Assembly (NCBI GenBank): GCA_902778265.1
Contig: CACYXI010000001.1
Location: 124,001 to 188,000, forward strand
Length of the DNA stretch: 64,000 nucleotides
Source of the DNA: an uncultured Bacteroidales bacterium
GTDB taxonomy: Bacteria > Bacteroidota > Bacteroidia > Bacteroidales > Bacteroidaceae
Reading direction: 5' to 3'
Below are positions 9,785 through 19,542 of the stretch, piece after piece (position 1 is the stretch's first letter; every line of letters begins with the position of its first letter). The notes under the pieces were generated by a model. The model saw nothing but the letters and a program-made list of their open reading frames with translations, was not told the DNA's origin and made no database searches. The position numbers and the translations under genes were made by a program.

Positions 9785-9816
9785 AAGCCGCAGGATTTCT
9801 CCTACGGCTTCTTTTT
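9785..9816 (+). terminator. Rho-independent terminator
   Basis: AAGCCG-C-AGGA (9785-9795) pairs with TCCT-A-CGGCTT (9800-9810) around a TTTC loop with one mismatch, followed by CTTTTTA. It ends the WG-repeat transcription unit. Confidence 0.85.
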
Positions 9817-9867
9817 ATCTATATAATTCATAGCAAACGCTATTAGCGGACAGAATATATTGAAACT

Positions 9868-9910
9868 GCCCAAAAATCAGCCATTTTCTTGATTTTTTGG
9901 GCAAAATGGC
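9868..9910 (+). promoter_or_regulatory. Two interleaved, mutually exclusive hairpins upstream of gp25
   Basis: GCCCAAAAATCA (9868-9879) can pair with TGATTTTTTGGGC (9890-9902, one extra T), while GCCATTTT (9880-9887) can pair with AAAATGGC (9903-9910). The two stems overlap in A-B-A'-B' order with no linker bases, so only one can form fully at a time. The position between a terminator and the baseplate operon suggests a regulatory role, but none is proven. Confidence 0.5.
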
Positions 9911-9942
9911 TAAATTTTTCAATAGACAAGATTTACACTTTC

Positions 9943-9953
9943 TCCTATTTATT
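9943..9953 (+). promoter_or_regulatory. Phage promoter-like motif TCCTATTTATT
   Basis: A copy of the CTATTTATT motif 15 bases before ATG 9969. Its position supports the shorter start for the gp25-like gene and makes it the likely promoter of the baseplate operon. Confidence 0.55.
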
Positions 9954-9968
9954 AAGAAAGATTCGCCT

Positions 9969-10358
9969 ATGGCTGTAAAACAAAAATACGGAATTAAATA
10001 TCCTTTTACTTTGGATAATGACGAAGAGGTATATATTGACACAAATGCAACATACGAAGAGATGCTGCGTTCTGCCATGTTTCATGTTATTTTTACACCA
10101 AAAGGGCAAAGGTTAAGAAACCCCAATTTTGGAACGGATTTGGTTCGTTTTATCTTTGAACCGTCAGACACTGATACCTTTGAAAAAATTAAAACAGAAA
10201 TTAGAACACAGGTCAGTACCTTTGTTCCGAATATCAGGTTTAATGATATGCAGGTTTATGAGGACGAAAACGATTCCCATTCAAGGATTGTCAGCATCAA
10301 TTATACAATAACCAAGGGCGGAACCGAAATAACAAACGACGTTGCAATTAAGATTTAA
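9969..10358 (+). CDS. Baseplate wedge protein, gp25-like
   Basis: A 129-residue protein of the GPW/gp25 family, close to the length of T4 gp25 (132). The family core is clear: an N-terminal beta strand region, LRSAMFHVIFTPKGQRLRNPNFG (split here around residues 33-55), the FEP motif, an amphipathic helix and a final pair of strands. gp25 forms the baseplate wedge core that contacts the inner sheath ring and triggers sheath assembly. An in-frame start at 9897 exists but would overlap the hairpins at 9868-9910; ATG 9969 gives the family length and follows the phage promoter motif. It is the first gene of the baseplate operon; the gp6-like gene follows after 5 bases. Confidence 0.9.
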   Translation: MAVKQKYGIKYPFTLDNDEEVYIDTNATYEEMLRSAMFHVIFTPKGQRLRNPNFGTDLVRFIFEPSDTDTFEKIKTEIRTQVSTFVPNIRFNDMQVYEDENDSHSRIVSINYTITKGGTEITNDVAIKI

Positions 10359-10363
10359 CACAT

Positions 10364-12322
10364 ATGGAGAAGAAAATATCATATATTAACAGAAACTTTG
10401 ATGATTACCGTAGCGCACTTATCGAGTTATCACAAAAATATTACCCCCAATTAGCAACAAGCTTTGACGACGCTTCGGTTGGCTCATGGATGATTGACCT
10501 CAATGCGGCCATTGCGGATGAATTGAGTTATCATATTGACAAGGCGTTTCAAGAAACAAACATTAACTCTGCAAATATGCGGAGCTCTGTGTTTGATTTA
10601 GCCCGCAGCAACGGTCTTAAAATACCGGGTCCCAAGGGTTCAATGGCAGAAGTAATGTTTACCTGTCAGCTTCCCCTATCGCCAAGACGCAACGGAAGCA
10701 GCCTACAAGACCCCGATTGGTCTTACGCTCCCGTTATAAAACGAGGCACACGCTTAGCCGCAGGCGCACAAATGTTTGAAGTAGTGGAAGACATTGATTT
10801 CGGAGAACAATTCAGCTCCGATGGAGTCTCCAATCGCCTTATTGTGCCATTAAAGAATAGCAATAACCTCATATATGCTTACAGGGTGGTAAAAACCGCC
10901 GTTGTTGTTGCGGGAGAAAGTAGAATTTACCGCGTCGCAGTTAAAAGTGCGGATATCAAGCCCTTTATGGAAATCATCATTCCCGCAGAGGGCGTAATGA
11001 ATGTTGAATCCATTGTTGTAAAGGACGGCACATCGTATCAGAGTAACCCAACAATGGGTGAATTCTATCAACTTGAAGAAGAAATGGGCCAAGGCAAACC
11101 CATTCGCTTTTTTGAAGTGGATTCTTTAGCTCAACAACAAAGATGGGGCGAGGTTGTGACCGACGGAGAAGCAGAAACACACATTTATGGCTATGAGGTA
11201 AGTGGTAATACAATTCCCACGTATTCAGTTACCAAGGGAGAATGGAAAAGCCTGAAGCATAAATTCATTACCGAATTTACCGATAACGGTTACCTTAAAG
11301 TCATCTTCGGTGCAGGGTATAATGCAAATACCGACACAAAAACAATATCAGATGCGTCATCCTTTGCAAAGTACCAAATCTCCCGCATGATAAACAACGA
11401 TAGTCTTGGTGTCCTACCCAATCCCAACAGCACCATCTTCATTCTTTATAGAGTCGGAGGCGGCGCAGCATCTAATGTTGCAAAGGGCGCAATCAACACA
11501 ATTACATACTTGGATACCGAAATTGGAGATGGTAGCACCAACCCCGTCGTAGCGGCGAGTGTAAGGTCTTCCATAACCGTACAGAGTACAAGCCCCTCGG
11601 TCTCAGGTAAAGATGCACCCACCGTGGACGAGGTCAAGAACCTTATAAAGTATAATTCAGGAGCACAGGAACGTTGCGTTACCGTTAAGGACTACATCAG
11701 CCGCGTTCTTCTAATGCCCCCCAAGTATGGTGTACCATTCAGAGTTGGCGCTGCTGAAGCAAACAACAAGATAATGCTTTATCTTATGGGTATTAATGCG
11801 GAAGGCAAATTAGATGACATCCTTCCCGTTGCACTTATAGAAAATATAGAGAATTATCTCGCAGACTATCGTTCTATCAATGATTTTGTTGAGATTAAAT
11901 CAGGAAAGATTATCAACCTACAGTTCGAGGCCGATGTTTTTATTGACAAGAACTACAACAAGTCTGACGTTACCACTCGCATAAGCAACGCAATCCGCGA
12001 TTATATGAACGTAAACGACCATCAGATGGGTGACGATATTTTTGTGGGCGACTTAGAGAGAGTAATAAATCAAATTGATGGCGTGATTAGTCTCATTGAA
12101 TTAAGAGTATATAACGTTTTCGGAGAAGGATACTCCCCCACACAGACATCACAGGAGATAATGGTTAACGACCCCTGCTGCGACAACGGAGAGCCCGCAC
12201 AAGCAAATAGGCTACGTATTGACCTTGAAGCAAGCGACAAGATTATCTACAGTGAAGGTGACACCATGCTTGAGGTTAAATACCCCGAAAAAGATATAAA
12301 GATTAGAATCAAGGAGCATTAA
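10364..12322 (+). CDS. Baseplate wedge protein, gp6 / baseplate J-like
   Basis: A 652-residue protein. The N-terminus (DDYRSALIELSQKYYPQ, then a region around ADELSYHIDKAFQE) is characteristic of T4 gp6 and baseplate J-like wedge proteins, which dimerise to form the inner ring of the baseplate. The C-terminal half (KDYISRVLLMPPKYG onward, and the region near SDVTTRISNAIRDYM) also matches the family pattern. T4 gp6 is 660 residues, almost the same length. The order gp25-gp6 reproduces the functional neighbourhood in other contractile tails. The small gene that follows begins 2 bases after the stop. Confidence 0.9.
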   Translation: MEKKISYINRNFDDYRSALIELSQKYYPQLATSFDDASVGSWMIDLNAAIADELSYHIDKAFQETNINSANMRSSVFDLARSNGLKIPGPKGSMAEVMFTCQLPLSPRRNGSSLQDPDWSYAPVIKRGTRLAAGAQMFEVVEDIDFGEQFSSDGVSNRLIVPLKNSNNLIYAYRVVKTAVVVAGESRIYRVAVKSADIKPFMEIIIPAEGVMNVESIVVKDGTSYQSNPTMGEFYQLEEEMGQGKPIRFFEVDSLAQQQRWGEVVTDGEAETHIYGYEVSGNTIPTYSVTKGEWKSLKHKFITEFTDNGYLKVIFGAGYNANTDTKTISDASSFAKYQISRMINNDSLGVLPNPNSTIFILYRVGGGAASNVAKGAINTITYLDTEIGDGSTNPVVAASVRSSITVQSTSPSVSGKDAPTVDEVKNLIKYNSGAQERCVTVKDYISRVLLMPPKYGVPFRVGAAEANNKIMLYLMGINAEGKLDDILPVALIENIENYLADYRSINDFVEIKSGKIINLQFEADVFIDKNYNKSDVTTRISNAIRDYMNVNDHQMGDDIFVGDLERVINQIDGVISLIELRVYNVFGEGYSPTQTSQEIMVNDPCCDNGEPAQANRLRIDLEASDKIIYSEGDTMLEVKYPEKDIKIRIKEH

Positions 12323-12324
12323 TA

Positions 12325-12576
12325 ATGGCCTGCGCCTGTAAGACAAATCAACAGATATTGTATTTACAACAGCAATACGGTGTACATAAAAATGCGATAA
12401 AAACGTCTACCCATAGAGGATTTAACCTCGCAGGGAAGCTAAAAGATGCAATCGTGTATACCGTAGCGGCATGCGCATCACCTTTTATATTTTTATATGT
12501 TTTTTCAACAGGATTATTTGGCAAGAAGAGAATAAAACTCAACACATCAAAGAATGGCATCAAATTCAAGCTATAG
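12325..12576 (+). CDS. Small protein with one membrane segment, 83 aa
   Basis: An 83-residue protein with a Cys-containing start (MACACK), one hydrophobic helix at about residues 46-67 (VAACASPFIFLYVFSTGLFG) and a strongly basic C-terminus. It begins 2 bases after the gp6-like stop and overlaps the next gene by 23 bases, so it is translationally tied to the baseplate operon. No family recognised. The overlap and conserved spacing argue that it is real; function unknown. Confidence 0.7.
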   Translation: MACACKTNQQILYLQQQYGVHKNAIKTSTHRGFNLAGKLKDAIVYTVAACASPFIFLYVFSTGLFGKKRIKLNTSKNGIKFKL

Positions 12577-15500
12577 AATAAAGGCAAACGTCGGCGAAGA
12601 AAAGAGCATCAATGTTCAACTAACGCAGGATTACGATACTTTTGAAATCCTGTCAATGAAACTTGATGCCGATGAGACATATAGAATTCACGACTCAAAC
12701 TATGGTATAATTGTTGGCCGAGTCTTGGCCAACAACGGATTTGGTGTGCCAAATGCGAAAATATCCGTTTTCATTGAAGCCGACAGAGAAACATTAAATG
12801 GCATCATATCATCAAAACTTTATCCATATAGGACAACATCCAACACAAATACAGAGGGGATAAGATATAACCTTCTGCCCGATAAAAAGGTTGAAACCTG
12901 CCATCAGGTAGTCGGAAGCTTCCCTTCAAAACAGTTTGTTCTTGACAACGACGACATCCTTGAAATTTTTGAAACCTATTACAAATACACAACGAGAACG
13001 AATAATGCGGGAGACTACATGATTAGCAACGTCCCCGTAGGACAGCAAACACTACATATGGATTTAGACATTTCCGATTGCGGAATTCTCTCACAAAGAC
13101 CCCGAGATATGTATTATCAGGGTTACAACGAGGAAATGTTTGAAAACCCCAACATGTTCAAAAAAAGTACCAAACTCAATAGTCTTCCGCAAATATTCTC
13201 GCAAGATGAAGTTGTCAACGTTATACCATTTTGGGGCGACTTCACAAGCGATGCACGAAATATTGGTATTACTCGTGCCGACATCAACATTGACTATACC
13301 TTTACTCCCACATGCGTGTTTATGGGCAGCGTGGTGAGTGACAATAAATCGAATGGCGTCAGTGAAAGATGTATCCCCACTGAAAACATGGGCGCGATGG
13401 ACGAGCTCGTAGCAGGAGAGGGTACCATTGAAATGATTCGAAAAACACCCACAGGAGATGTTGAGGAATTCCAAATCAAGGGTAACGAACTCATTAACGC
13501 AGACGGCGTATGGTGTTATCAAATCCCGATGAACCTTGACTATGTTATGACCGACGAGTATGGGAATATGGTACCAACCAACGACCCATCAAAAGGTATC
13601 CCTACAAGGGCAAGGGTGAGATTTAGGATATCGCTCCAAGACTTTGATGGTGCCGTTAGTAACTTTTATCTTCCCAAAGTTCTTGTTCCGCACAACCCTG
13701 AGATTATTACGGTCACACCAAGCAGCGGCAAAACAGAATACAAACTTGACGAGGATTATAACTTTGGTACTTATACTAAAGACAACTCCTATAGAGACCT
13801 GTTTTGGAACAATGTCTATACCGTAAAATCATACATCCCGAGATTCCAAAAGAGTCAATACCTAAACAATACTCGTTTTTCAGGCATTAAGCACTGTAAC
13901 ATATACGGTGCAAATAACCCTATACCTTATAATAATATAAGGATTAAGTTGCCGCTAATGTTTACCATTATGTGTGCAATCATAAAGATGTTCATACGAG
14001 TGGTTACCGTTTATAACAGGTATGGAGTAAGTACATGGTTTGGAAAAGAGTACATGACATTATCAGATAATCTATGCCCCGATTTGGAAAATTGGTATTT
14101 TGCACCCGGAGGTAAAGACGAAACCGTGCTTAAAAGAACACTAGATAGAATCATAAAAGCGGGAGATAGCGGAGCCACAGAAACCGACTCCGAATCAATT
14201 GACTCACAAAACCAAGGGGACCAATCCTACTGCCTAACAACAAACATTGATTATCTCGTTGCTTGTATAGAGATGAACCTTGCACAAGAATATAAGGTGA
14301 TAAATTTTGATTTCTACAACGATTGGATAAATGGTATGATATACATACCAAGGTGGAAAAGCACCACCACCAAACGCAAGAAAAAAAGACGGAGACTATT
14401 TGGCAAGAAAAAGACAGTCACATACAAAGTATGGGGCTGCATGGGTAACTATAATGATAATATCGGCATTTTTAACCGATACTCGCGAATAGTACAACAA
14501 TGCTCCTTATCATACGAACTCCGAGGCGACAACACACCAACCAACAGCAACTCTGCGGGATGCGATAGCAAAGGAAAGCAAAAGTGCCACACTAAAAAGG
14601 GGTGGAAAGAATGGGTGATTTTTGGAGCAAAAGGCGGCCTTGTCCAAGAAATTGAAAACCTAAAAGGGCAATATGTATATTATCTTAAGCCAAGCGAAGC
14701 CACAGGGTCGGACAATAACAAGAAGGCCAACTTATTTGCAACCGATATTGTACTATTAGGTAGTCTTAATAGTGACGATAAAAATGGAATACCACAGGCA
14801 TTTACCCATCTTGATTCATCATCATATAAAATGCCGACCAACTTAGCCCTAACGAATATGGATAGCAGTGGTTACCTTTATTCTAACGCAGGTACCATTT
14901 GCGCGACATCCAGCGGAGGCACAATAGTCAATAAAATAACAAGAACAGGGAACTCCTTTAGTGCCGAAAAGGCATTCAACAGCAATAAAGACAGCGACAA
15001 CGGTGTGGCTTTTGAAGAGATGGATGAGTTTATGCCACTAACCGAAGCCGCAGGGATTGCATGGAATTATTCGGGCCCCGGTCAGGGCGAAGCGCTATAT
15101 GATGGCGCATCCCGAATGATATATCAGCCGGGCGGCCACTTCTTGGGTATTTCCTGTACTAATTCCGCAACGAATATAAAGAGCTGCATAAACCTTGAAA
15201 GAATCTGCGAGGCAGGCGTGAACATGTCTCAAAGAAAAGAAGTTGTCACATCGGTTGATAGTGCAACAACAAAGGATAAAACATATAGATTTTTTGTTCC
15301 AACGGGGTTCATTGGCAAGGACGAAATTGCAGATGACGACTTCAGAACCATGTTCGCCACAATGAACATGAAAAAGCTTATTGCTAATGCTGATACCGCA
15401 GACCCGCAAACAGGTTATCCAATGTATGACTTTATGTATGTTAGACCAAGTAATTTCAATGGTGATTTCAGTAATGTAGTAACAGCAACCACGAGTAGTG

Positions 15501-16894
15501 ATATTACATTATATAATAAAAGCATGAGCGCAGAAACAGTCTACGAACCAAGCATCGTCAGCGGCTCTACTATTGATGACAGCGTCCTAAAAGACGCCAA
15601 AAAGAATACATATACACGCACAATTGAAACACCGAGTACCGAGTACTATAAATTTAGAATGGGTTTAGACAATCTAAGCCTTGCCGAACAGGAGAAGAAA
15701 TATCTTATTAAGACAAATAGCAACGACTATTACTTACCACAAAGAGAAAATTCCTATTACTTCTATTTCGGCATTAAAGAAGGTGCAACAGCGCTTGATG
15801 AATTAAATAGGCAATACTTCAGCGAGTGCAATGATGAACCCGCGATGTCCGATACAAGAGAAACCCTACCACAAAGTCCTTACTTTGAAATAAAAACTAC
15901 ACCACCAGGTGGTAGAATAGACCGTTATGAAGCATTGCGTGGTACTTATGACCACGGGTCGTGGTATTCCATAACCGCAGAAACTATAAACGAAATTTTC
16001 ACGGTGAACAAGGAAGTGTCAGTTACTTTAGGCGTGGATGTGGATGATGTGTATTATACGGGCTATACATTTGATTTAATAAACGATATTGGAAGCTATA
16101 ATAGATTACCAATAAATGATAAAGACGGTAACAGTGGATATACCCTAAATTGTTCATGCCACAGCATCGATGGTGACAAAAAATGTGAGTTTAAACTTTT
16201 TTTGGGGTACGGCAGACCACTTTCTTATGATGCCTTCTTCAATTCGTGGTTTAACGAGGGTTATACCAATATAACATTTAGACTAACGGTAACATATACT
16301 TCACGTAGTGATGAAACAGGTGAAGTGCTAACTAAAGAACAAGCACTTATATGGAATGTTCCAACCAACGCAACACCATTATTTGAAATAACATATGACC
16401 CCGAAGACGGTAAATCTACCAGTTTATACCAAACAATAACCGTGAATACTACCCACAATAATGTTGTATTCGACGGCAGAGACTCACACATTGCATTAGA
16501 GGTTACGGCACAATTGATAGACGAAGAGTCGGGGACGGAAGATAATACATTATTATATCGCAATGATGCGTTTGAATTACCCATTGGTAGCGGTCCAAGA
16601 ACATTCACAATACCCCGCCCTTCAGAAGAGTTTGAGTCCTGCCTTGCACAAGCAGTTTCTTGGCCAACGAATCCAATAACAATAACATCAAGCGGAAACA
16701 CCGATAGCGAGAACTTTTCATTTGACTTCCAACCATTTGAAGAGCTTGGCTATTTAGAGTCGGCATTAAGACAGTGCGGATATAACAATTTAAAATTTGA
16801 AATCAGAACAACCAATAATGTAAGAATAAAAGGCCAAAACCAAACACAGTACGGTACTTTAACATGGAACGAACATATACAGACGGGACAATAA
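12554..16894 (+). CDS. Very large baseplate-region structural protein, 1446 aa
   Basis: A 1446-residue protein in the slot where T4-type phages encode the large wedge proteins gp7 and gp10. The first ~200 residues contain two segments resembling carboxypeptidase-regulatory-like beta sandwiches (VGRVLANNGFGVPNAKISVF and NNAGDYMISNVPVGQQTL). Around residue 475 is a hydrophobic stretch (LPLMFTIMCAIIKMF), and around residues 600-625 a striking run of Lys/Arg. The C-terminal half is beta-rich with many Thr, Ser and Asn. I see no enzyme motif. It is likely a baseplate wedge or peripheral baseplate protein; this is inferred from position and composition. It starts inside the previous gene (23-base overlap) and the next gene follows after 3 bases. 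Confidence 0.75.
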   Translation: MASNSSYRIKANVGEEKSINVQLTQDYDTFEILSMKLDADETYRIHDSNYGIIVGRVLANNGFGVPNAKISVFIEADRETLNGIISSKLYPYRTTSNTNTEGIRYNLLPDKKVETCHQVVGSFPSKQFVLDNDDILEIFETYYKYTTRTNNAGDYMISNVPVGQQTLHMDLDISDCGILSQRPRDMYYQGYNEEMFENPNMFKKSTKLNSLPQIFSQDEVVNVIPFWGDFTSDARNIGITRADINIDYTFTPTCVFMGSVVSDNKSNGVSERCIPTENMGAMDELVAGEGTIEMIRKTPTGDVEEFQIKGNELINADGVWCYQIPMNLDYVMTDEYGNMVPTNDPSKGIPTRARVRFRISLQDFDGAVSNFYLPKVLVPHNPEIITVTPSSGKTEYKLDEDYNFGTYTKDNSYRDLFWNNVYTVKSYIPRFQKSQYLNNTRFSGIKHCNIYGANNPIPYNNIRIKLPLMFTIMCAIIKMFIRVVTVYNRYGVSTWFGKEYMTLSDNLCPDLENWYFAPGGKDETVLKRTLDRIIKAGDSGATETDSESIDSQNQGDQSYCLTTNIDYLVACIEMNLAQEYKVINFDFYNDWINGMIYIPRWKSTTTKRKKKRRRLFGKKKTVTYKVWGCMGNYNDNIGIFNRYSRIVQQCSLSYELRGDNTPTNSNSAGCDSKGKQKCHTKKGWKEWVIFGAKGGLVQEIENLKGQYVYYLKPSEATGSDNNKKANLFATDIVLLGSLNSDDKNGIPQAFTHLDSSSYKMPTNLALTNMDSSGYLYSNAGTICATSSGGTIVNKITRTGNSFSAEKAFNSNKDSDNGVAFEEMDEFMPLTEAAGIAWNYSGPGQGEALYDGASRMIYQPGGHFLGISCTNSATNIKSCINLERICEAGVNMSQRKEVVTSVDSATTKDKTYRFFVPTGFIGKDEIADDDFRTMFATMNMKKLIANADTADPQTGYPMYDFMYVRPSNFNGDFSNVVTATTSSDITLYNKSMSAETVYEPSIVSGSTIDDSVLKDAKKNTYTRTIETPSTEYYKFRMGLDNLSLAEQEKKYLIKTNSNDYYLPQRENSYYFYFGIKEGATALDELNRQYFSECNDEPAMSDTRETLPQSPYFEIKTTPPGGRIDRYEALRGTYDHGSWYSITAETINEIFTVNKEVSVTLGVDVDDVYYTGYTFDLINDIGSYNRLPINDKDGNSGYTLNCSCHSIDGDKKCEFKLFLGYGRPLSYDAFFNSWFNEGYTNITFRLTVTYTSRSDETGEVLTKEQALIWNVPTNATPLFEITYDPEDGKSTSLYQTITVNTTHNNVVFDGRDSHIALEVTAQLIDEESGTEDNTLLYRNDAFELPIGSGPRTFTIPRPSEEFESCLAQAVSWPTNPITITSSGNTDSENFSFDFQPFEELGYLESALRQCGYNNLKFEIRTTNNVRIKGQNQTQYGTLTWNEHIQTGQ

Positions 16895-16897
16895 AAT

Positions 16898-19540
16898 ATG
16901 GAGAAAATATTACTAAATAGCAAAAAGAGTATCAACTCTGTCAACGTAGAGAACAGTGTCGGGATTTCTTTGGAACAGAAAGCCCGATTAGTTCCATATA
17001 CAAATGTAAATGCCCATTTAGACAAATATGAACTCTATAATAAAGAAAGGGACGAAAGTCAGAAATATAGGTTTATTTTCACCATAAATCCGATTTGTTC
17101 CAATATTCTTTACAATATAAAGACCGAGGTTGTTGAGAACGAAGGAGGAACCGATTGTAGAGTAATCAGGGATAACGATAGTATTGACCCAAGCAGCATT
17201 AGCAACAAGATAGTATCAACCCAATGGATAAACAGGTATCAAACAGTTAGGGATACAGAATATTCACATCCCGACATTGGACTCTCATATCATTGCGGGT
17301 TAGATATACTCAACAATCACTTCCTGCGCTCTGATGATTTTATACATGTTGCAAAATGGTCAGACTCATCCCCATCTTCAGCAAAAAAAGTTTTTAATAC
17401 AATTGAAGACTATCAGCGCGACCATAACGGAAATCTGATTGTGGATTACAATACCGAAACGGCAGCCAACGGAGTCACCGCAGCAACATATAATCCCCAC
17501 ATATATCGAATAGATAATTGCATGGACTTTGACGATGCTTGCGATGCAAATATCAAAGAAGAGTTTGGATGGTGGGGCGTTAAGAATAAGACACATATAA
17601 ACATCCCGAATGGGAATGAAATCGCAAGATTAACCTTCAATAAATTAATGAACAATAAGGGGGCAAATGAGTTTGTTGACTTCTATCCCGATAGGAGCCT
17701 ATTTTCCTTCATCCCCAAAGTAAACACCAAGAGAGGGCGTCGGATTGAAAAAAATTGGAAGTATTGTTTAACCTATCCATACGAGAGCGACACCGAAACC
17801 CTCAAAACAATAAACAGCGTGAGCGGTACAACCTTTGAAGGAATCGCCGTAATTGGTATTGAAACAGGAACGACGACAGGTGGTAACGATGTTTATATTT
17901 TTACAACCCGACTTAACCACAACCTATCAAACAACGAATATGTTCGCTTCTATTATAAAGAAAACGGCAACACCGTTGATTTTAGGGCCACGGTCGCAAG
18001 CATTGGGGACATAGAAGGGAAAAACACAACCCACAAGTTTATGGTTATGAAACGAAACTTTCGCGATTTAACAGAGTCCATAGCTTCGGGATGCTGGATT
18101 AGAAGAGAGGTTAGCGGTACCCCCTGCCAATACTACGTTCGTAAGTTTAAGAAAATCCTTGTGAACAATGAAGAACCATCAAGCAGCATACAGAAGCTTG
18201 CTTATGGCGAAAATATATATGGAGACCGAATCGCCCAAATTCTGTACTCCGACGCAGTTGATTTAAGTGGATTAAAAGACAATAGAGGCAGAGCGCTTTC
18301 CTCCGTCTTCCTTACAATTGAAAAGAATAATAAAGGTTACAAGGAGTGGAATTCAGGGAACACAACAAATGTTGATGTTGAATATTCCCATTGTTTTGGT
18401 CCCATTACTGCAGGATACGATTTGGGAGATATTGACAGTGATTATAACGTGCGACAACTTCACAATATAGACAGCAGCCAAATAGATACGGGAACAACAC
18501 CGTCAGTGTCAACCCATAATTACAAGGAGAGTTTTGAAGCCATTTACGGAAAAATGACGCCCAAAACAGGAATTACCCTTTCGGACGAATCGGAAGAAAT
18601 CTTTACGGGTGATATTGTAGAGTTCAACCCCGTTACTTATACCGAAACAACAATAGAAGACCTATATCATAGATTTAACACTCTGCAAAGGGAAGCCGTG
18701 GTCAGTCAAACATCAGGGGATACAACCTACTATGAATATAAGGATGTTAAGTGGGACCTAATGGAGCATGATGATTTTGACACAACCATTATTGATAGCA
18801 GCATCACCTCCGAACCATTCAAAGTCATAACAGAGCAGTTAGGCACCTTTGAAGGTTCAGCAAGCGGTGATACATATGAATTACCCACCACACTTCAGCC
18901 CGAGGGCTATTTTTACAAGGCCCATCACGAGATAAAACTCAGGGATATTGACGAGCAATACAACACATCATTGGCCGCCGTTATCACAACGAGCAGCGGA
19001 ATAACACCAACACCCGTTACATCAACAACAGAGTATGAGTTTGATATAATGGCACAGACGGACTATGATTTCGTAAAAGGTGACACCTTCTCAGTATATG
19101 ATACCGATAAGGAGAGAACAATGTGGGCCGTCTTAAACAATATAACAAGAGGGAACTCAATAGTTCTGACATTAGGTATCAATGAAGAGATTAGTTCGGC
19201 GACTACATATGTTATAGCCAAGACAGATGGCACAGTGCCGTCACATGCAGTATATGTGCCTCAAAACGAAAGCTACGTATGGAGGAATATAATATTGCCA
19301 TCAGAAACACCCACAAGTAGCGACGTGTATGATATGGCATACAGCAACGGGGCATTTTACGTAGAACAGAACATCGTGTTCCCCGTTAAAAGACAGGACC
19401 CATTTGGAACCATGGGGTTATCAAAAGGAAAGGGTGATTTGGCAGAGTTAGACCCAATGCAACAATATAAGAGTGTTGGCATTGAACTTGACAAAAGTGC
19501 TGTTGAATATGTGCCATCAGAGATTAATATATGCATATAG
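16898..19540 (+). CDS. Large structural protein, 880 aa, baseplate operon
   Basis: An 880-residue protein starting MEKILLNSKK, an N-terminal style shared with the next two genes (MEKIVINRK and MERIIKKIN), which hints that the three proteins have related N-terminal docking peptides. The rest is beta-rich with many aromatic and Asp/Asn residues and no catalytic motif. It sits 3 bases downstream of the previous gene. A virion structural role in the baseplate or its periphery is inferred from operon context only. Confidence 0.7.
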   Translation: MEKILLNSKKSINSVNVENSVGISLEQKARLVPYTNVNAHLDKYELYNKERDESQKYRFIFTINPICSNILYNIKTEVVENEGGTDCRVIRDNDSIDPSSISNKIVSTQWINRYQTVRDTEYSHPDIGLSYHCGLDILNNHFLRSDDFIHVAKWSDSSPSSAKKVFNTIEDYQRDHNGNLIVDYNTETAANGVTAATYNPHIYRIDNCMDFDDACDANIKEEFGWWGVKNKTHINIPNGNEIARLTFNKLMNNKGANEFVDFYPDRSLFSFIPKVNTKRGRRIEKNWKYCLTYPYESDTETLKTINSVSGTTFEGIAVIGIETGTTTGGNDVYIFTTRLNHNLSNNEYVRFYYKENGNTVDFRATVASIGDIEGKNTTHKFMVMKRNFRDLTESIASGCWIRREVSGTPCQYYVRKFKKILVNNEEPSSSIQKLAYGENIYGDRIAQILYSDAVDLSGLKDNRGRALSSVFLTIEKNNKGYKEWNSGNTTNVDVEYSHCFGPITAGYDLGDIDSDYNVRQLHNIDSSQIDTGTTPSVSTHNYKESFEAIYGKMTPKTGITLSDESEEIFTGDIVEFNPVTYTETTIEDLYHRFNTLQREAVVSQTSGDTTYYEYKDVKWDLMEHDDFDTTIIDSSITSEPFKVITEQLGTFEGSASGDTYELPTTLQPEGYFYKAHHEIKLRDIDEQYNTSLAAVITTSSGITPTPVTSTTEYEFDIMAQTDYDFVKGDTFSVYDTDKERTMWAVLNNITRGNSIVLTLGINEEISSATTYVIAKTDGTVPSHAVYVPQNESYVWRNIILPSETPTSSDVYDMAYSNGAFYVEQNIVFPVKRQDPFGTMGLSKGKGDLAELDPMQQYKSVGIELDKSAVEYVPSEINICI

Positions 19541-19542
19541 AA

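Noticed and set aside
9868..9910. An H-type pseudoknot
   Set aside because: No linker bases remain to span the 12-bp first stem, so the two stems must be alternatives.
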